NCBI RefSeq assembly: GCF_002735645.1
Contig: NZ_PDZG01000025.1
Span: forward strand, 1-56,347
Direction of reading: 5' to 3'
DNA from: Iodobacter sp. BJB302
GTDB taxonomy: Bacteria; Pseudomonadota; Gammaproteobacteria; Burkholderiales; Chitinibacteraceae
Length of the DNA: 56,347 nucleotides
The notes beneath the pieces are model-generated. The model had not been told where the DNA came from and ran no database searches. It saw only the letters and a list, made by a program, of their open reading frames with translations. Below, one piece after another: positions 44,536 to 52,953 of the stretch (position 1 is the stretch's first letter; the number at the start of each line of letters is the position of its first letter). The position numbers and the translations under genes were made by a program.

Positions 44536-45306
44536 TTAAAAACTTGCGCAAGGATCTGCCCTGTTTGCCGGGGCAATCAATTGCTCCTGATCAAATGCCC
44601 CCTGCTTACTGCCTTCAACAAAGCCCACAGACAGCGTGCCAGGCAGCCAGACCGGCACGCCCATATCGCGGCGCACATGGCCATTACCCGCCAGCAGCAC
44701 CACACCCCGCGACTGGTAAGGCTTCATGACTTTAGCCATCATCGCATCGCGGGCGATTTGTGCCAGCGCCATGCCATCGAGTAAGTTTTCCGGCAGCTTA
44801 TTGCAATGCCCCACGCGTACTTCTTCACGCTGAGCAGCCAGTAAACCCGCAGGTAGCTGAGTCAGCCCCAGCTCTTTGGCATCGGGCAGCGAAGAAAGGC
44901 CGGACTTCACCACTTTGCCTGCATCCTGGCGCGATAAATTAGCCGCAATAATCGGTAAATCGTAGCGCATGGCCAGCTCGATTACGGGCCTGTAAAGCGG
45001 CCAATCCCAGCGCTTGCCGCCGATTTTTTGAATTAAATAATCAGGATTATCCGGCTGCTCCAAACGCGCTTGATCCAAATCTGCCTGGCGCTCCACATCA
45101 AACTGCTCCATGGCAATCGCCGGGCGCCAGCCTGCTTGCACGGCTTTTTCTAAAGCCTGAAAACGAGCCTGATGCCCCAGAGCGTTATCGTGCACTTCGC
45201 CCATCAGCACATAAGATTTCCCGGCAAAAGGCGCACTGGCCGGGCTATTGGCACATGCGCTTAAAACAAGCGCCGCACAGAGGGCGGGGAGGATTTTTTT
45301 ATACAT
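44536..45306 (-). CDS. ChaN-family heme-binding-type lipoprotein
   Basis: 256 residues. Lipobox LVLSAC gives a lipidated Cys18; the rest is the ChaN/TIKI-like domain: YVLMGEVHDNALGHQARF at the start (GE-x-H core), AIAMEQFDVERQADLD, and VVLLAGNGHVRRDMGVPVWL near the end (GxGH). In Campylobacter the homologue is an iron-regulated outer-membrane protein that binds two hemes, and the neighbouring heme genes fit that role. I start at ATG 45306 with AAGG nine bases upstream; the frame stays open for another 114 codons through the family A repeat, but that part is not protein-like. Confidence 0.85.
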   Translation of the reverse strand: MYKKILPALCAALVLSACANSPASAPFAGKSYVLMGEVHDNALGHQARFQALEKAVQAGWRPAIAMEQFDVERQADLDQARLEQPDNPDYLIQKIGGKRWDWPLYRPVIELAMRYDLPIIAANLSRQDAGKVVKSGLSSLPDAKELGLTQLPAGLLAAQREEVRVGHCNKLPENLLDGMALAQIARDAMMAKVMKPYQSRGVVLLAGNGHVRRDMGVPVWLPGTLSVGFVEGSKQGAFDQEQLIAPANRADPCASF

Positions 45307-45349
45307 GTGTGCCTTAGCAAATGAATGGTGGTGATAAATCTGTGAATCT

Positions 45350-45758
45350 CTTAGGGCGGGTGAAACCCGCCTAGTTTGGGCATGACGTAACAGGGAAAAC
45401 GACGGACTACACCCCATAGGCGCAAACCATTTTGCTTTTACATTAGCAAACAACGAAAAAACCATAACCACGCTCTCTGCATAGGGCTTTAAAGTCCTCT
45501 TGAAACACGCCGGAGCGAGGAACAAGCGGGGTGGGGGATCGCTTGGGAGCGAGGCAGCGAGCCAATCCCGCCTGCCGCCGACTGTCCGCAGCGAAGGGGC
45601 CCTCGTGTTTTTGAGTTTGTGGCTTGACTTCGTTTCTTGGCCGTTCAAGAAAGGAAAGCCCCCGCAGTGGCCAACCGCTCCAAAATCAACGTGCCGAAGG
45701 CACTAAAATGGTCTTTTTTATTTTGCTTAGCACACATAGGGTTACACCCGCCCTAAGA
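45350..45758. repeat. Family A MITE-like repeat, copy A5
   Basis: Complete copy of 409 bp bounded by 19-bp outer inverted repeats with one mismatch: CTTAGGGCGGGTGAAACCC (45350-45368) and GGGTTACACCCGCCCTAAG (45740-45758). The flanking GAATCT also repeats in inverse on the right. The body has TTTCTTG-gccgtt-CAAGAAA and the GTGCC-GAA-GGCAC hairpin. It occupies the chaN-like/chuY-like junction. Confidence 0.88.
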
Positions 45759-45817
45759 TTCATGCTTATAAATGAGCGGCAGCTGGGCTGTGCCCAGCCT
45801 ACAAGTGTTAAGTAGAA

Positions 45818-46459
45818 TCAAACAGGATCTGCCGGCCCCAGAATGGTCCACGCTTTATGAAGGCGCTCATCCTCAGCAAAAATTTCCAGCATTGCACTGG
45901 CAACATCAGCTCTGGGCAGATAATTGCCCGCATCATCACGCCCTGCCAGTACCCGATACTGGCCGGTGGCGGGCTGATGGCTCAGGCCTGCCGGCCTTGC
46001 AATCATCCAGGCTAAAGCGCTTTGCTCTAAGCGCTGTTCGGCCTGATTTTTAGCTTTAATCGCCTCGCCCAACATACGCTGAGCCCCTTCTGCCAAAGAA
46101 TCCCATTGATCACCGCAGCCTAAAGACGTGCCAAGTAAAAACCGTATTTGGGGTGCCGCCACTTCGATGGCTTCGATCACATTTAAATTGCCTAGGGCAT
46201 CAATCCGCTGGCCTGCGGCATTTTTACCGCCCAAAACACTGATCACCCGCTCTGCGCCAGCCTGCCTGATGGCGGCGATGCAGTCATCCAGGCTGAAAGC
46301 ATCCCCCGTAATCAGGGTAATACCCAACTCGTTTAAAGCCGCAGTATCACTCTCGGCCCTCACCATGGCGGCCACCTTTTCACCGCGCAGCACGCTGCCC
46401 CTAGCAAGGCACAGCCCCAGCCCGCGGCTGGCGCCAAAAATCAATACATCGTGTATCAC
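45818..46459 (-). CDS. ChuY-like NAD(P)H-binding reductase
   Basis: 213 residues, an atypical short-chain dehydrogenase/NmrA-like Rossmann protein: nucleotide loop LIFGASRGLGLCLA, then VISVLGGKNAAGQRIDALGN and WMIARPAGL. In enterobacterial heme loci the gene next to ChuX/ChuW is ChuY, which uses NADPH to reduce anaerobilin, the product of ChuW. Context (hutW-hutX immediately upstream) and length support ChuY; sequence alone would only say NAD(P)-binding reductase. GTG start at 46459 with AAAGG nine bases upstream; 99 bases after hutX. Confidence 0.75.
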   Translation of the reverse strand: MIHDVLIFGASRGLGLCLARGSVLRGEKVAAMVRAESDTAALNELGITLITGDAFSLDDCIAAIRQAGAERVISVLGGKNAAGQRIDALGNLNVIEAIEVAAPQIRFLLGTSLGCGDQWDSLAEGAQRMLGEAIKAKNQAEQRLEQSALAWMIARPAGLSHQPATGQYRVLAGRDDAGNYLPRADVASAMLEIFAEDERLHKAWTILGPADPV

Positions 46460-46558
46460 TTGAATGGCCTTTCAAAATTGTAAATAACAATCATCATCAT
46501 TTAAACATTACAGCATTCCCTTGATACCTTGTAGCCCAAATAATGCTCATCCTACTTT

Positions 46559-47065
46559 TTAGCCAGCAACAACTTCGTCCTTTGCAAAGAATCGATACAG
46601 TGCTTCAAGCTGGCTGGCGGAGATTTCACCACTGCTACCTCTGCCTAAAAACACCTTAAACATCACACCGCCCTCGTGATTGGTAAACACCACAGACGCC
46701 GTATCGCGGCCCATAAAGGGGCGCTCAATCGCATAAATCGCACCGCAATTACCTACCCTTAAATGCCCGTGCAAGCCTGTTGGCCCCGGCAAATTAAAAA
46801 AACCGTGACTGAACTCCCCCGCAGGAATCGGGCCTGTGAATTCCATAATCACATCGCTGCTGTGCATAATCACCGTCACATCGCCCCAGTTGGCCATTTC
46901 CAGCAATAACTCAGCCATTTTGTCACCGGCAAGGCGCTGCCACATTGCAGCGGGCAGGCATTCAATCACCTCATTCACAGGCAGAGCGGAGGCGGCGGCT
47001 AAGCCTTCCAGCACCACACCAGGATTTTTGCTAAGACGTTCACGTAAGGATTGGGTGTTGTTCAT
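46559..47065 (-). CDS. hutX: Heme utilisation cystosolic carrier HutX/ChuX
   Basis: 168 residues of the HutX/ChuX family, a cytosolic heme-binding protein that hands heme on and protects the cell. It has the family segments NPGVVLEGLAAASALPVNEV, WGDVTVIMHSSDVIMEFTGP and GPTGLHGHLRVGNCGAIYAI. Start ATG 47065 gives the normal length; the frame is open upstream for 49 codons through a family B repeat, which I exclude. It lies downstream of hutW, but a family B and a family A repeat now fill the 437 bases between them. Confidence 0.93.
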   Translation of the reverse strand: MNNTQSLRERLSKNPGVVLEGLAAASALPVNEVIECLPAAMWQRLAGDKMAELLLEMANWGDVTVIMHSSDVIMEFTGPIPAGEFSHGFFNLPGPTGLHGHLRVGNCGAIYAIERPFMGRDTASVVFTNHEGGVMFKVFLGRGSSGEISASQLEALYRFFAKDEVVAG

Positions 47066-47101
47066 GTTTTTTTCCAAAATAGTTAACAAATTGTTATGCC
47101 A

Positions 47102-47162
47102 AAAAACCCAAATCTTGAAACACAGAGGCCACAGAGAACACAGAGTTTCACGGAGAAAAACA
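47102..47162. repeat. Family B repeat, copy B4
   Basis: AAACCCAAATCTTGAAACAC followed by AGAGGCCACAGAG and CACGGAGAAAAACAG, in the hutX leader. With the following ~55 bases and repeat A6 it forms a block also seen at 51451-51867. Confidence 0.85.
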
Positions 47163-47227
47163 GCGCATAAATGAAGTGTTCCCAATAAGCTTTTGAGTAT
47201 TTTCAACTCCAATAATCTGGGTATCTA

Positions 47228-47478
47228 TCCCTGCTCTTGGCAGGGGGCTTTTTAAAGTCCCCTTGAAGCACGCCGAAGCGAGGAACAAGCGGGGCGGGGT
47301 TTCGGCGAGGATGTTTGAGCGAAGCGAGTCCCGCAGCCGCCGCCTCGATTGTCCGCAGTGAGGGGTTTCGTGCTGGCCGGGGCGGCCTTCTTTGCTTACT
47401 TTCTTGGCCGTTCAAGAAAGTGAGTCCCCAGCGGGGGATTCCCGCACCAAAACCACCGTGCCGAAGGCACTAAAAAAC
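47228..47478. repeat. Family A repeat, copy A6 (ends lost)
   Basis: Body of the repeat from GGGGGCTTTTTAAAGTCCCC to the GTGCC-GAA-GGCAC hairpin; the inner and outer terminal arms are missing on both sides. The second hairpin is changed in a compensated way: ACTTTCTTG (47398-47406) / CAAGAAAGT (47413-47421), compared with GTTCTTTTCTTG/CAAGAAAAGAAC in A1 and A8. It separates hutW from hutX. Confidence 0.85.
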
Positions 47479-47502
47479 GACTACTGCCATAGCAATAACT
47501 CA

Positions 47503-48774
47503 TCAAGCCGCATCCACCAAAGCCCGAGCCATGCTTGGCCCCCAGAAGCGGGCCAGTGGGGCGATGCTCCACAGCGAATTTTGCAGCGGTGTAATCAAGC
47601 CCTGCTGCTGCCAGCTTTGCAGCAGGGGCAGGCAGGCGGCGGGTAAAAGTGATGCGTCGATCTGGCCTATTTCGATGCCACCTTGCAAAGCCGCAACCCA
47701 GTGCTGGCTTGGGTCTGAGCGGGAGACACGGGCGATTGCGGGCGATGGTGCATCCAGATAGCGCTCTAAGTCTGATTCAATTGAATAGGCATAGCCCGCA
47801 TGGCTGCCGCCCGCGCCAGAGCCAAAAGCGAGGCAGCTATGGCCCGATTTAATCGCCAGGTTATAGCGATTACGCTCCCTGCCCTGGGCAGAGCCAAAAT
47901 GGCTGTTCGATAGCTGCTGCCAGCCCGCTGCGGCAAAACGATCCAGCGCCATTTGGTAAAACCCCAGCTGTGTGGGCAGACCACTCACAGGCGGAAACAC
48001 GCCTTTTTCCAGCATGCGCTGGATGGGCAGGCCGGGAAACAGATTAAAGGCGTAGACATCGATGCCATCCAAACCCAGGACCAGTGCTACATCCAGATCA
48101 TTCGCCCAGATGGCTTCATCCTGCCCCGGCAGGCCAAACATCAGATCGGCCACCACCACGGCTTCTTGCCCGGCAGCCAGTGTAGCCAGATAGGCGGCCG
48201 CCTCTTCACCACCGTGCTTGCGGCCTAAACGGCGGCGCAGCGGGGTATGAAAAGTTTGCACGCCTATCGAAAAACGATTCGCCCCTGCCTCAAGGCAAGC
48301 GTCGATTTTGGCGCGATCAAAATGTGATATCCGCCCTTCTACGGTGATTTCGCAATCATCAGTCAGCGGTAAATACTGCTGCAAGGCACGCAGCAAGCGC
48401 GCCAGATCCGTGCCGGATAACGCTGTGGGTGTGCCGCCGCCTAAATACACGGCGGCAATCGAGCCACCAGCCACCCGGCTGGCCGCGACATGCTGCAAAT
48501 CTGCAATCACCCTATCTACATAGGGCGTGCCGTGCTCTTCTTTCCATGCGTTTTTATAAAAGCCACAAAATACGCAGCGATTTGCGCAAAAAGGGATATG
48601 CACATAGGCCAAAGAATTCGCAGGCAAAGGGGTTTGATTTATCTCTTGCCAGGCTGGAGGCCAGGCTTCGGCATCCAGAGCTTGCTGCCCCCAGAAAGGC
48701 ATTAAGGCCCGGCGCTGAGTAAAGGCAGCGGCAATGGCTTGAGAGTTATTGGGTTCTGAAATAAGGGTTTGCAA
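47503..48774 (-). CDS. hutW: Anaerobic heme-degrading radical SAM protein HutW/ChuW
   Basis: Radical SAM methyltransferase that opens the heme ring without oxygen, releasing iron and giving anaerobilin in the E. coli homologue. The iron-sulfur motif is C63-x3-C67-x2-C70 (HIPFCANRCVFCGFY), followed by the HemN-like YLGGGTPTALSG and FSIGVQTFHTPLRRRLGRKH. 423 residues is near the family norm. The start is TTG at 48774, with AAGG eight bases before; no ATG is close. A Fur-box-like site lies 22 bases upstream. First gene of the hutW-hutX-chuY series. Confidence 0.95.
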   Translation of the reverse strand: MQTLISEPNNSQAIAAAFTQRRALMPFWGQQALDAEAWPPAWQEINQTPLPANSLAYVHIPFCANRCVFCGFYKNAWKEEHGTPYVDRVIADLQHVAASRVAGGSIAAVYLGGGTPTALSGTDLARLLRALQQYLPLTDDCEITVEGRISHFDRAKIDACLEAGANRFSIGVQTFHTPLRRRLGRKHGGEEAAAYLATLAAGQEAVVVADLMFGLPGQDEAIWANDLDVALVLGLDGIDVYAFNLFPGLPIQRMLEKGVFPPVSGLPTQLGFYQMALDRFAAAGWQQLSNSHFGSAQGRERNRYNLAIKSGHSCLAFGSGAGGSHAGYAYSIESDLERYLDAPSPAIARVSRSDPSQHWVAALQGGIEIGQIDASLLPAACLPLLQSWQQQGLITPLQNSLWSIAPLARFWGPSMARALVDAA

Positions 48775-48796
48775 TGGGTTTGCCTTGTGTTTTATC

Positions 48797-48815
48797 GATA
48801 ATGATTATCGTTAGC
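48797..48815 (-). promoter_or_regulatory. Fur box-like operator of hutW
   Basis: GATAATGATTATCGTTAGC; the core CGATAATGATTATCG (48796-48810) is nearly palindromic and close to the Fur consensus GATAATGATAATCATTATC. On the minus strand a promoter-like TTGTGC-N17-GATAAA overlaps it, so iron-bound Fur would block hutW. Consensus match only. Confidence 0.75.
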
Positions 48816-49135
48816 ACAAAAAAAGAAGGCCAGCCCAACTTGCCAATATGATGATTTACATCAAGATTAAGACCATTTAAATATTCTGACTGCCATAAAA
48901 CAAAGCCCTAGATACCGCACTGATACATTTAAAAACGTTTACCCGGCGGCCACAATCATTTATTTAACTTTTTGAAAAATATAAAATAAGCCGACCACAG
49001 GCCATGCAAGGTAAACCAGGTATCAGCTATTTGCCTGGCTATGATCCAAACCCTTCTTACCTCTTTAAAAGTCCCTTCCAAGTTTTTACAAAAAGTGAAA
49101 GTATTTTATTAAGAATCATTTTAGGTAAAATTCCG

Positions 49136-49164
49136 TTGATAATGAGAATGACTATTGTTACGAT
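49136..49164 (+). promoter_or_regulatory. Promoter with overlapping Fur box for the heme receptor
   Basis: TTGATA (49136-49141), 17-base spacer, TACGAT (49159-49164) resembles a sigma-70 promoter. Within it GATAATGAGAATGACTATT (49138-49156) matches 15 of 19 bases of the Fur consensus. A partial extra site, AAGAATCATTTTA, lies near 49111. The receptor ATG is about 130 bases downstream. Confidence 0.7.
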
Positions 49165-49293
49165 AGATGCGCTTATTGCATGCCCTCTTCAGCAAGCATC
49201 GCAATTTCAAACTGCAGCCTTCAGCAACACTTCGCGCCCATGGTCTACGCCGCCAGTGATTATTTCAATCGCAGGCATTTATCAGGAATCAGT

Positions 49294-51429
49294 ATGCAAC
49301 GCCGCACTCACGCCATCGCGCTCTCTCTTTTAGCCGCCACCTTGCAAAGCGCATTCGCAGCCAGCAATGCTTCTGCCCCCGCCGCTCAGCTTGAGCCTGT
49401 GGTGGTCACCGCAACGCGTACCGATAAAAAACTCGATGAATTGCCGCCATCGGTCAGCAGCACCGATCGCTCCGAATTGGATCGCAGCTTTATCAAGAAT
49501 TACCGCGATTTAGCCAGCGAAGAGCCAGGCATTAATATCAGCCGCAATGGCCGCTATGGTTTATCCAGCGTGAATGTGCGGGGCTTAGAGGGCAACCGGG
49601 TGCTGATGCTGGTAGATGGCATTCGCCTGCCGGATGCATTTTCTTTTGGGGCCTATCTGAACAGTGGGCGCGATCAGGTTGATTTCAGTCAGCTCAGCGC
49701 CATTGAAGTAGCGCGTGGCCCTTCATCTACACTGTATGGCTCAGATGCTTTGGGCGGCGTGGTTGGCCTGCGCACCACGTCCCCCAGCGACATGCTGCGT
49801 GGCCGTGGCAATTTTGCGGGCCAGGTTAAATCAGATTACGACAGCAGCGATCAGGGCCTGAGCGTACAAGCCGCCGTGGCCGGTGCATTTAATCAGGATA
49901 CTTTCTGGCTGCTGCAAGCGGCACAGCGCAAGGGCCATGAGTTTGAAACCCAGGGTACAGTTGACAGCAAGGATTACCGCCGCACCACGGCCAATCCGCA
50001 AGACACAAATAAGCGCAGCGTGCTGGCAAAAGCAGAGCACTACTTTGAAAACGGCCATAAGCTGGCCATGGCCGCAGAAAACTATCGCAGCGAAGTGGAT
50101 ACCACGGTTTACACCGATATTGGCGCCCCCATGACGCCATCAATTACCGGCAGCCAGGCTAATGATATTCAGACCCGCAGCCGCGTATCGCTTGATTACA
50201 GCTACACCGCCCCGGCGCAAGGCCTGATTGATGCGGCGCAGGCCAAGCTGTATTACCAAACCCAGAATAATGAGCAAACCTCCACCCAACAGCGGCGCAA
50301 TGTAGCCAGCTGGCAGCGCGTATCTATTTATGATCAGGATATGGTAGGTATATCGGGCTTAGTCGAAAAACGCATCGCAGGCCCCATCAGCCAGCATTGG
50401 ACCCTTGGCGGCGAGTGGCTGCAGAATGATTTAGCCGCACTGCGTACCGGCACCATCACCCCTGTGCGCGATGTGCCCAAGACCAAAACCACCCAGTGGG
50501 GTGTTTACGCCCAAAATGAGATGGGCTGGGATGAAGGCCGCTTTACGCTGACCCCGGCACTGCGCTATGACGCCTTTAAGCTGCGCCCTGAGCTTGATGC
50601 AGAATTTATCAGCCAGGGCGGCAAGGCCGTTGCGCTGGACGACGCCAAGGTATCGCCTAAGCTGGCAACCAGCTGGAAAATCGCCGAACAAATCACTCTG
50701 TTTGGCCAATACAGCGAAGGTTTTCGCGCCCCAAGCGCAATGGAGCTGAACAGCAGCTATGTATCGCCCATGGGCTATGCCGCCATTGCTAATCCTGATC
50801 TAAAACCGGAAACCAGCCGTGGTGCAGAGCTGGGCGCACGCTTAGGCAACAGCACAGTGGGCGGCAGCTTCACGGCCTTTGATAACCGCTACAAAGATTT
50901 TATCGAACAAGTCAGCATTTCCTGCCCCGGCAACCCGCTGTGCGTGCCTGGCACCAATGTCACCTACCAAAGCCAGAACCAAAGCCGTGTACGTATCTAC
51001 GGTGCAGAAAGCCGGGCCCACTGGCAGATCAGTAAAGACTGGCGCACATGGGGCAATATGGCCTGGACGGTTGGCCGCAATGAAGACACCGACGAATCAC
51101 TCGACAGCGTTGCACCATTAAAAGCAGTGCTCGGCCTTGAATACAGCAAGGAGCAATGGGGCGGCAACGCGCTGCTCACCGCAGCCAGCGCCAAAACCCG
51201 TGTATCCAAGGATAGCTATTTCAAAACCCCCGGCTACGGCACCGTCGATTTAGCCCTCTGGTGGAGCCCGGTCAGGGATCTGAAACTATCCGGCGGCGTG
51301 TTTAATATTGCAGACCAAAAATACTGGATAGACAGCGATGTGCGCTTTTTAGCCGCCAACAGCAGCACGCTGGACCGCTACAGCCAGCCCGGCCGCAATA
51401 TACGGGTATCAGCAGACTGGCGGTTTTAA
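49294..51429 (+). CDS. TonB-dependent heme/hemoglobin receptor
   Basis: Outer-membrane receptor that takes heme to the periplasm. 711 residues from ATG 49294 (AGGA nine bases upstream), with a signal peptide ending SAFA, TonB box region EPVVVTATR, plug (VNVRGLEGNRVLMLVDGIRL, ARGPSSTLYGSDALGGVV) and a barrel. FRAP and NPDL boxes of heme receptors are present (EGFRAPSAMEL ... NPDLKPETS), but no His lies between them, unlike classical HemR. The upstream ATG 49180 would put 38 residues before the signal and is rejected. Fur-controlled by appearance. First gene of the plus-strand heme uptake set. Confidence 0.93.
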   Translation: MQRRTHAIALSLLAATLQSAFAASNASAPAAQLEPVVVTATRTDKKLDELPPSVSSTDRSELDRSFIKNYRDLASEEPGINISRNGRYGLSSVNVRGLEGNRVLMLVDGIRLPDAFSFGAYLNSGRDQVDFSQLSAIEVARGPSSTLYGSDALGGVVGLRTTSPSDMLRGRGNFAGQVKSDYDSSDQGLSVQAAVAGAFNQDTFWLLQAAQRKGHEFETQGTVDSKDYRRTTANPQDTNKRSVLAKAEHYFENGHKLAMAAENYRSEVDTTVYTDIGAPMTPSITGSQANDIQTRSRVSLDYSYTAPAQGLIDAAQAKLYYQTQNNEQTSTQQRRNVASWQRVSIYDQDMVGISGLVEKRIAGPISQHWTLGGEWLQNDLAALRTGTITPVRDVPKTKTTQWGVYAQNEMGWDEGRFTLTPALRYDAFKLRPELDAEFISQGGKAVALDDAKVSPKLATSWKIAEQITLFGQYSEGFRAPSAMELNSSYVSPMGYAAIANPDLKPETSRGAELGARLGNSTVGGSFTAFDNRYKDFIEQVSISCPGNPLCVPGTNVTYQSQNQSRVRIYGAESRAHWQISKDWRTWGNMAWTVGRNEDTDESLDSVAPLKAVLGLEYSKEQWGGNALLTAASAKTRVSKDSYFKTPGYGTVDLALWWSPVRDLKLSGGVFNIADQKYWIDSDVRFLAANSSTLDRYSQPGRNIRVSADWRF

Positions 51430-51450
51430 GGGTTAAAAGTTTGATGTAAC

Positions 51451-51511
51451 AAAACCCAAACCTTAAAACACGGAGGCCACAGAGAACACGGAGTTTCACG
51501 GAGAAAAACAG
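51451..51511. repeat. Family B repeat, copy B5
   Basis: AAAACCCAAACCTTAAAACA then CGGAGGCCACAGAG and CACGGAGAAAAACAG, 20 bases after the receptor stop. With the ~75 bases after it (TTTTAAGTATTTTTG, AATAATCTGG) and A7 it mirrors the block at 47102-47478. Confidence 0.85.
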
Positions 51512-51594
51512 GCTTTGAATTAAGACATTTTCCATTGGGTTTTAAGTATTTTTGAAGCCTAAATAATCTGGAGTTTCATCACGGCTAGTTGCAC

Positions 51595-51867
51595 GGGGCT
51601 TAAATCCCCCCTTGAAACACGCCGGAGCGAGGAACAAGCGGGGCGGGGTTTCGGCCAGGGAGTGAGGAACGAGCCAATCCCGCCCGCCGCCGACTCGATT
51701 GGACCGCAGCAGGGGCCTTCGTGTTTCGTGGGGTCGCCTTCTTTGCTTACTTTCTTGGCGAAGCAGAAATCACATACTTCGCGGGGATGCCCGCACCAAA
51801 ATCAACGTGCCGAAGGCACTTAAAAAATCTTTTTGACTTTAGTTAGTGCACATAAGGTGCACTCCAC
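51595..51867. repeat. Family A repeat, copy A7
   Basis: Body from GGGGCTTAAATCC through AGGAACAAGCGGGGCGGGG, a weakened second hairpin (TTTCTTGGCGAAGCAGAAA), the GTGCC-GAA-GGCAC hairpin, and a right end TTTAGTTAGTGCACATAAGG. The left terminal arm is missing. It fills the receptor/hemS gap. Confidence 0.85.
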
Positions 51868-51902
51868 CCAAAGCAATCTCAACCGATCAATAAGGACACA
51901 CG

Positions 51903-52949
51903 ATGCACGCACTCTCTACCCAGGAACGCACCGCTGTACTAAAAGCCAACTACGAAGCACTGGCCGCTGCCGAGCCTAAACTGCGCGCCCGTGATCGCGC
52001 GGCCCGCCTGCAAGTATCCGAAGCCGAGCTGGTTGCGGCGCAATGCGGCGTAGAAGCGGTAGCGCTCACCGGCACACCGCAGGAGATTTTTATCCAGCTG
52101 CAAAACTTTGGCGAAGTGATGGTGCTCAGCCGCAATGACTGGTGTGTGCATGAGCGCCACGGCCGCTATGAAGAAATCCACGCCAATGGCCCGGTTGGCA
52201 TGGTGCTGGGTAAAGATATCGACCTGCGGATGTTTTTTAGCTACTGGAAACACGCTTTTGCCGTGAATGAAAACGGCCGCCGCAGCGTGCAGTTTTTTGA
52301 TGGCGCAGGCGAAGCCATCCATAAAGTGTACTTAACTGAAAAAAGCGATGCTGCCGGCTACGATGCCTGTGTCAGGCAGCTTGCCGCAGCTGAAATCCCG
52401 GCTATGCATATCGAGGCTTACCCCATCGACACCAGCCGTGGCGATTGCCAGGATAACGCAGCCTTGCGCGAGCACTGGCTTAGCCTGACCGATACCCACG
52501 GCTTTTTCCCTATGCTGGGCAAGCATAAAGTAACGCGCCTTGCGGCTTTAAAAGCAGCCGGTGATGACTTAGCACAGCGCGTGGCAATTGATGCCACCGA
52601 AATCATGCTGCACCGTGCTGCTGCAGAAAAACTGCCGATTATGTGCTTTGTCAGCAATCGTGGCATGGTGCAAATCCACTCTGGCCCGGTTGAAAAACTA
52701 TTACGCACCGGCCCTTGGTTCAATATTCTGGACCCGATGTTTAATCTGCACCTCAACACCACCGCCATTAGCGAGTGCTGGGTGGTAAATAAGCCAACCA
52801 GCGACGGCTGGGTGACATCGCTAGAGGTTTACACCGATGGCGGCGAGCTGATTGTGCAATTCTTTGGCGTAAGAAAACCAGGCGTGCCTGAGTTGCCAGA
52901 ATGGCGCAAGCTGATGTGCGATCTTTGCAACACCCCGCTGGCAGGCTGA
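51903..52949 (+). CDS. hmuS: Cytoplasmic heme-handling/degrading protein HemS/HmuS
   Basis: 348 residues made of two tandem HemS/ChuX-type halves (about 20-170 and 195-340): the first with EVMVLSRNDWCVHERHGRYE and DLRMFFSYW, the second with MCFVSNRGMVQIHSGPVEKL and NLHLNTTAISECWVV. Homologues (ChuS, HmuS, PhuS) bind heme from the importer and store, transfer or degrade it. AAGGA is well placed before the ATG. Only four bases separate its stop from the hmuT ATG, so the two form an operon. Confidence 0.94.
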   Translation: MHALSTQERTAVLKANYEALAAAEPKLRARDRAARLQVSEAELVAAQCGVEAVALTGTPQEIFIQLQNFGEVMVLSRNDWCVHERHGRYEEIHANGPVGMVLGKDIDLRMFFSYWKHAFAVNENGRRSVQFFDGAGEAIHKVYLTEKSDAAGYDACVRQLAAAEIPAMHIEAYPIDTSRGDCQDNAALREHWLSLTDTHGFFPMLGKHKVTRLAALKAAGDDLAQRVAIDATEIMLHRAAAEKLPIMCFVSNRGMVQIHSGPVEKLLRTGPWFNILDPMFNLHLNTTAISECWVVNKPTSDGWVTSLEVYTDGGELIVQFFGVRKPGVPELPEWRKLMCDLCNTPLAG

Positions 52950-52953
52950 TCCC

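Noticed and set aside
45307-45648. N-terminal extension of the chaN-like ORF
   Set aside because: It reads through family A repeat A5; the real start at 45306 has a ribosome site and gives a proper lipoprotein signal.
47066-47212. N-terminal extension of hutX
   Set aside because: It translates a family B repeat; family length and conserved start favour 47065.
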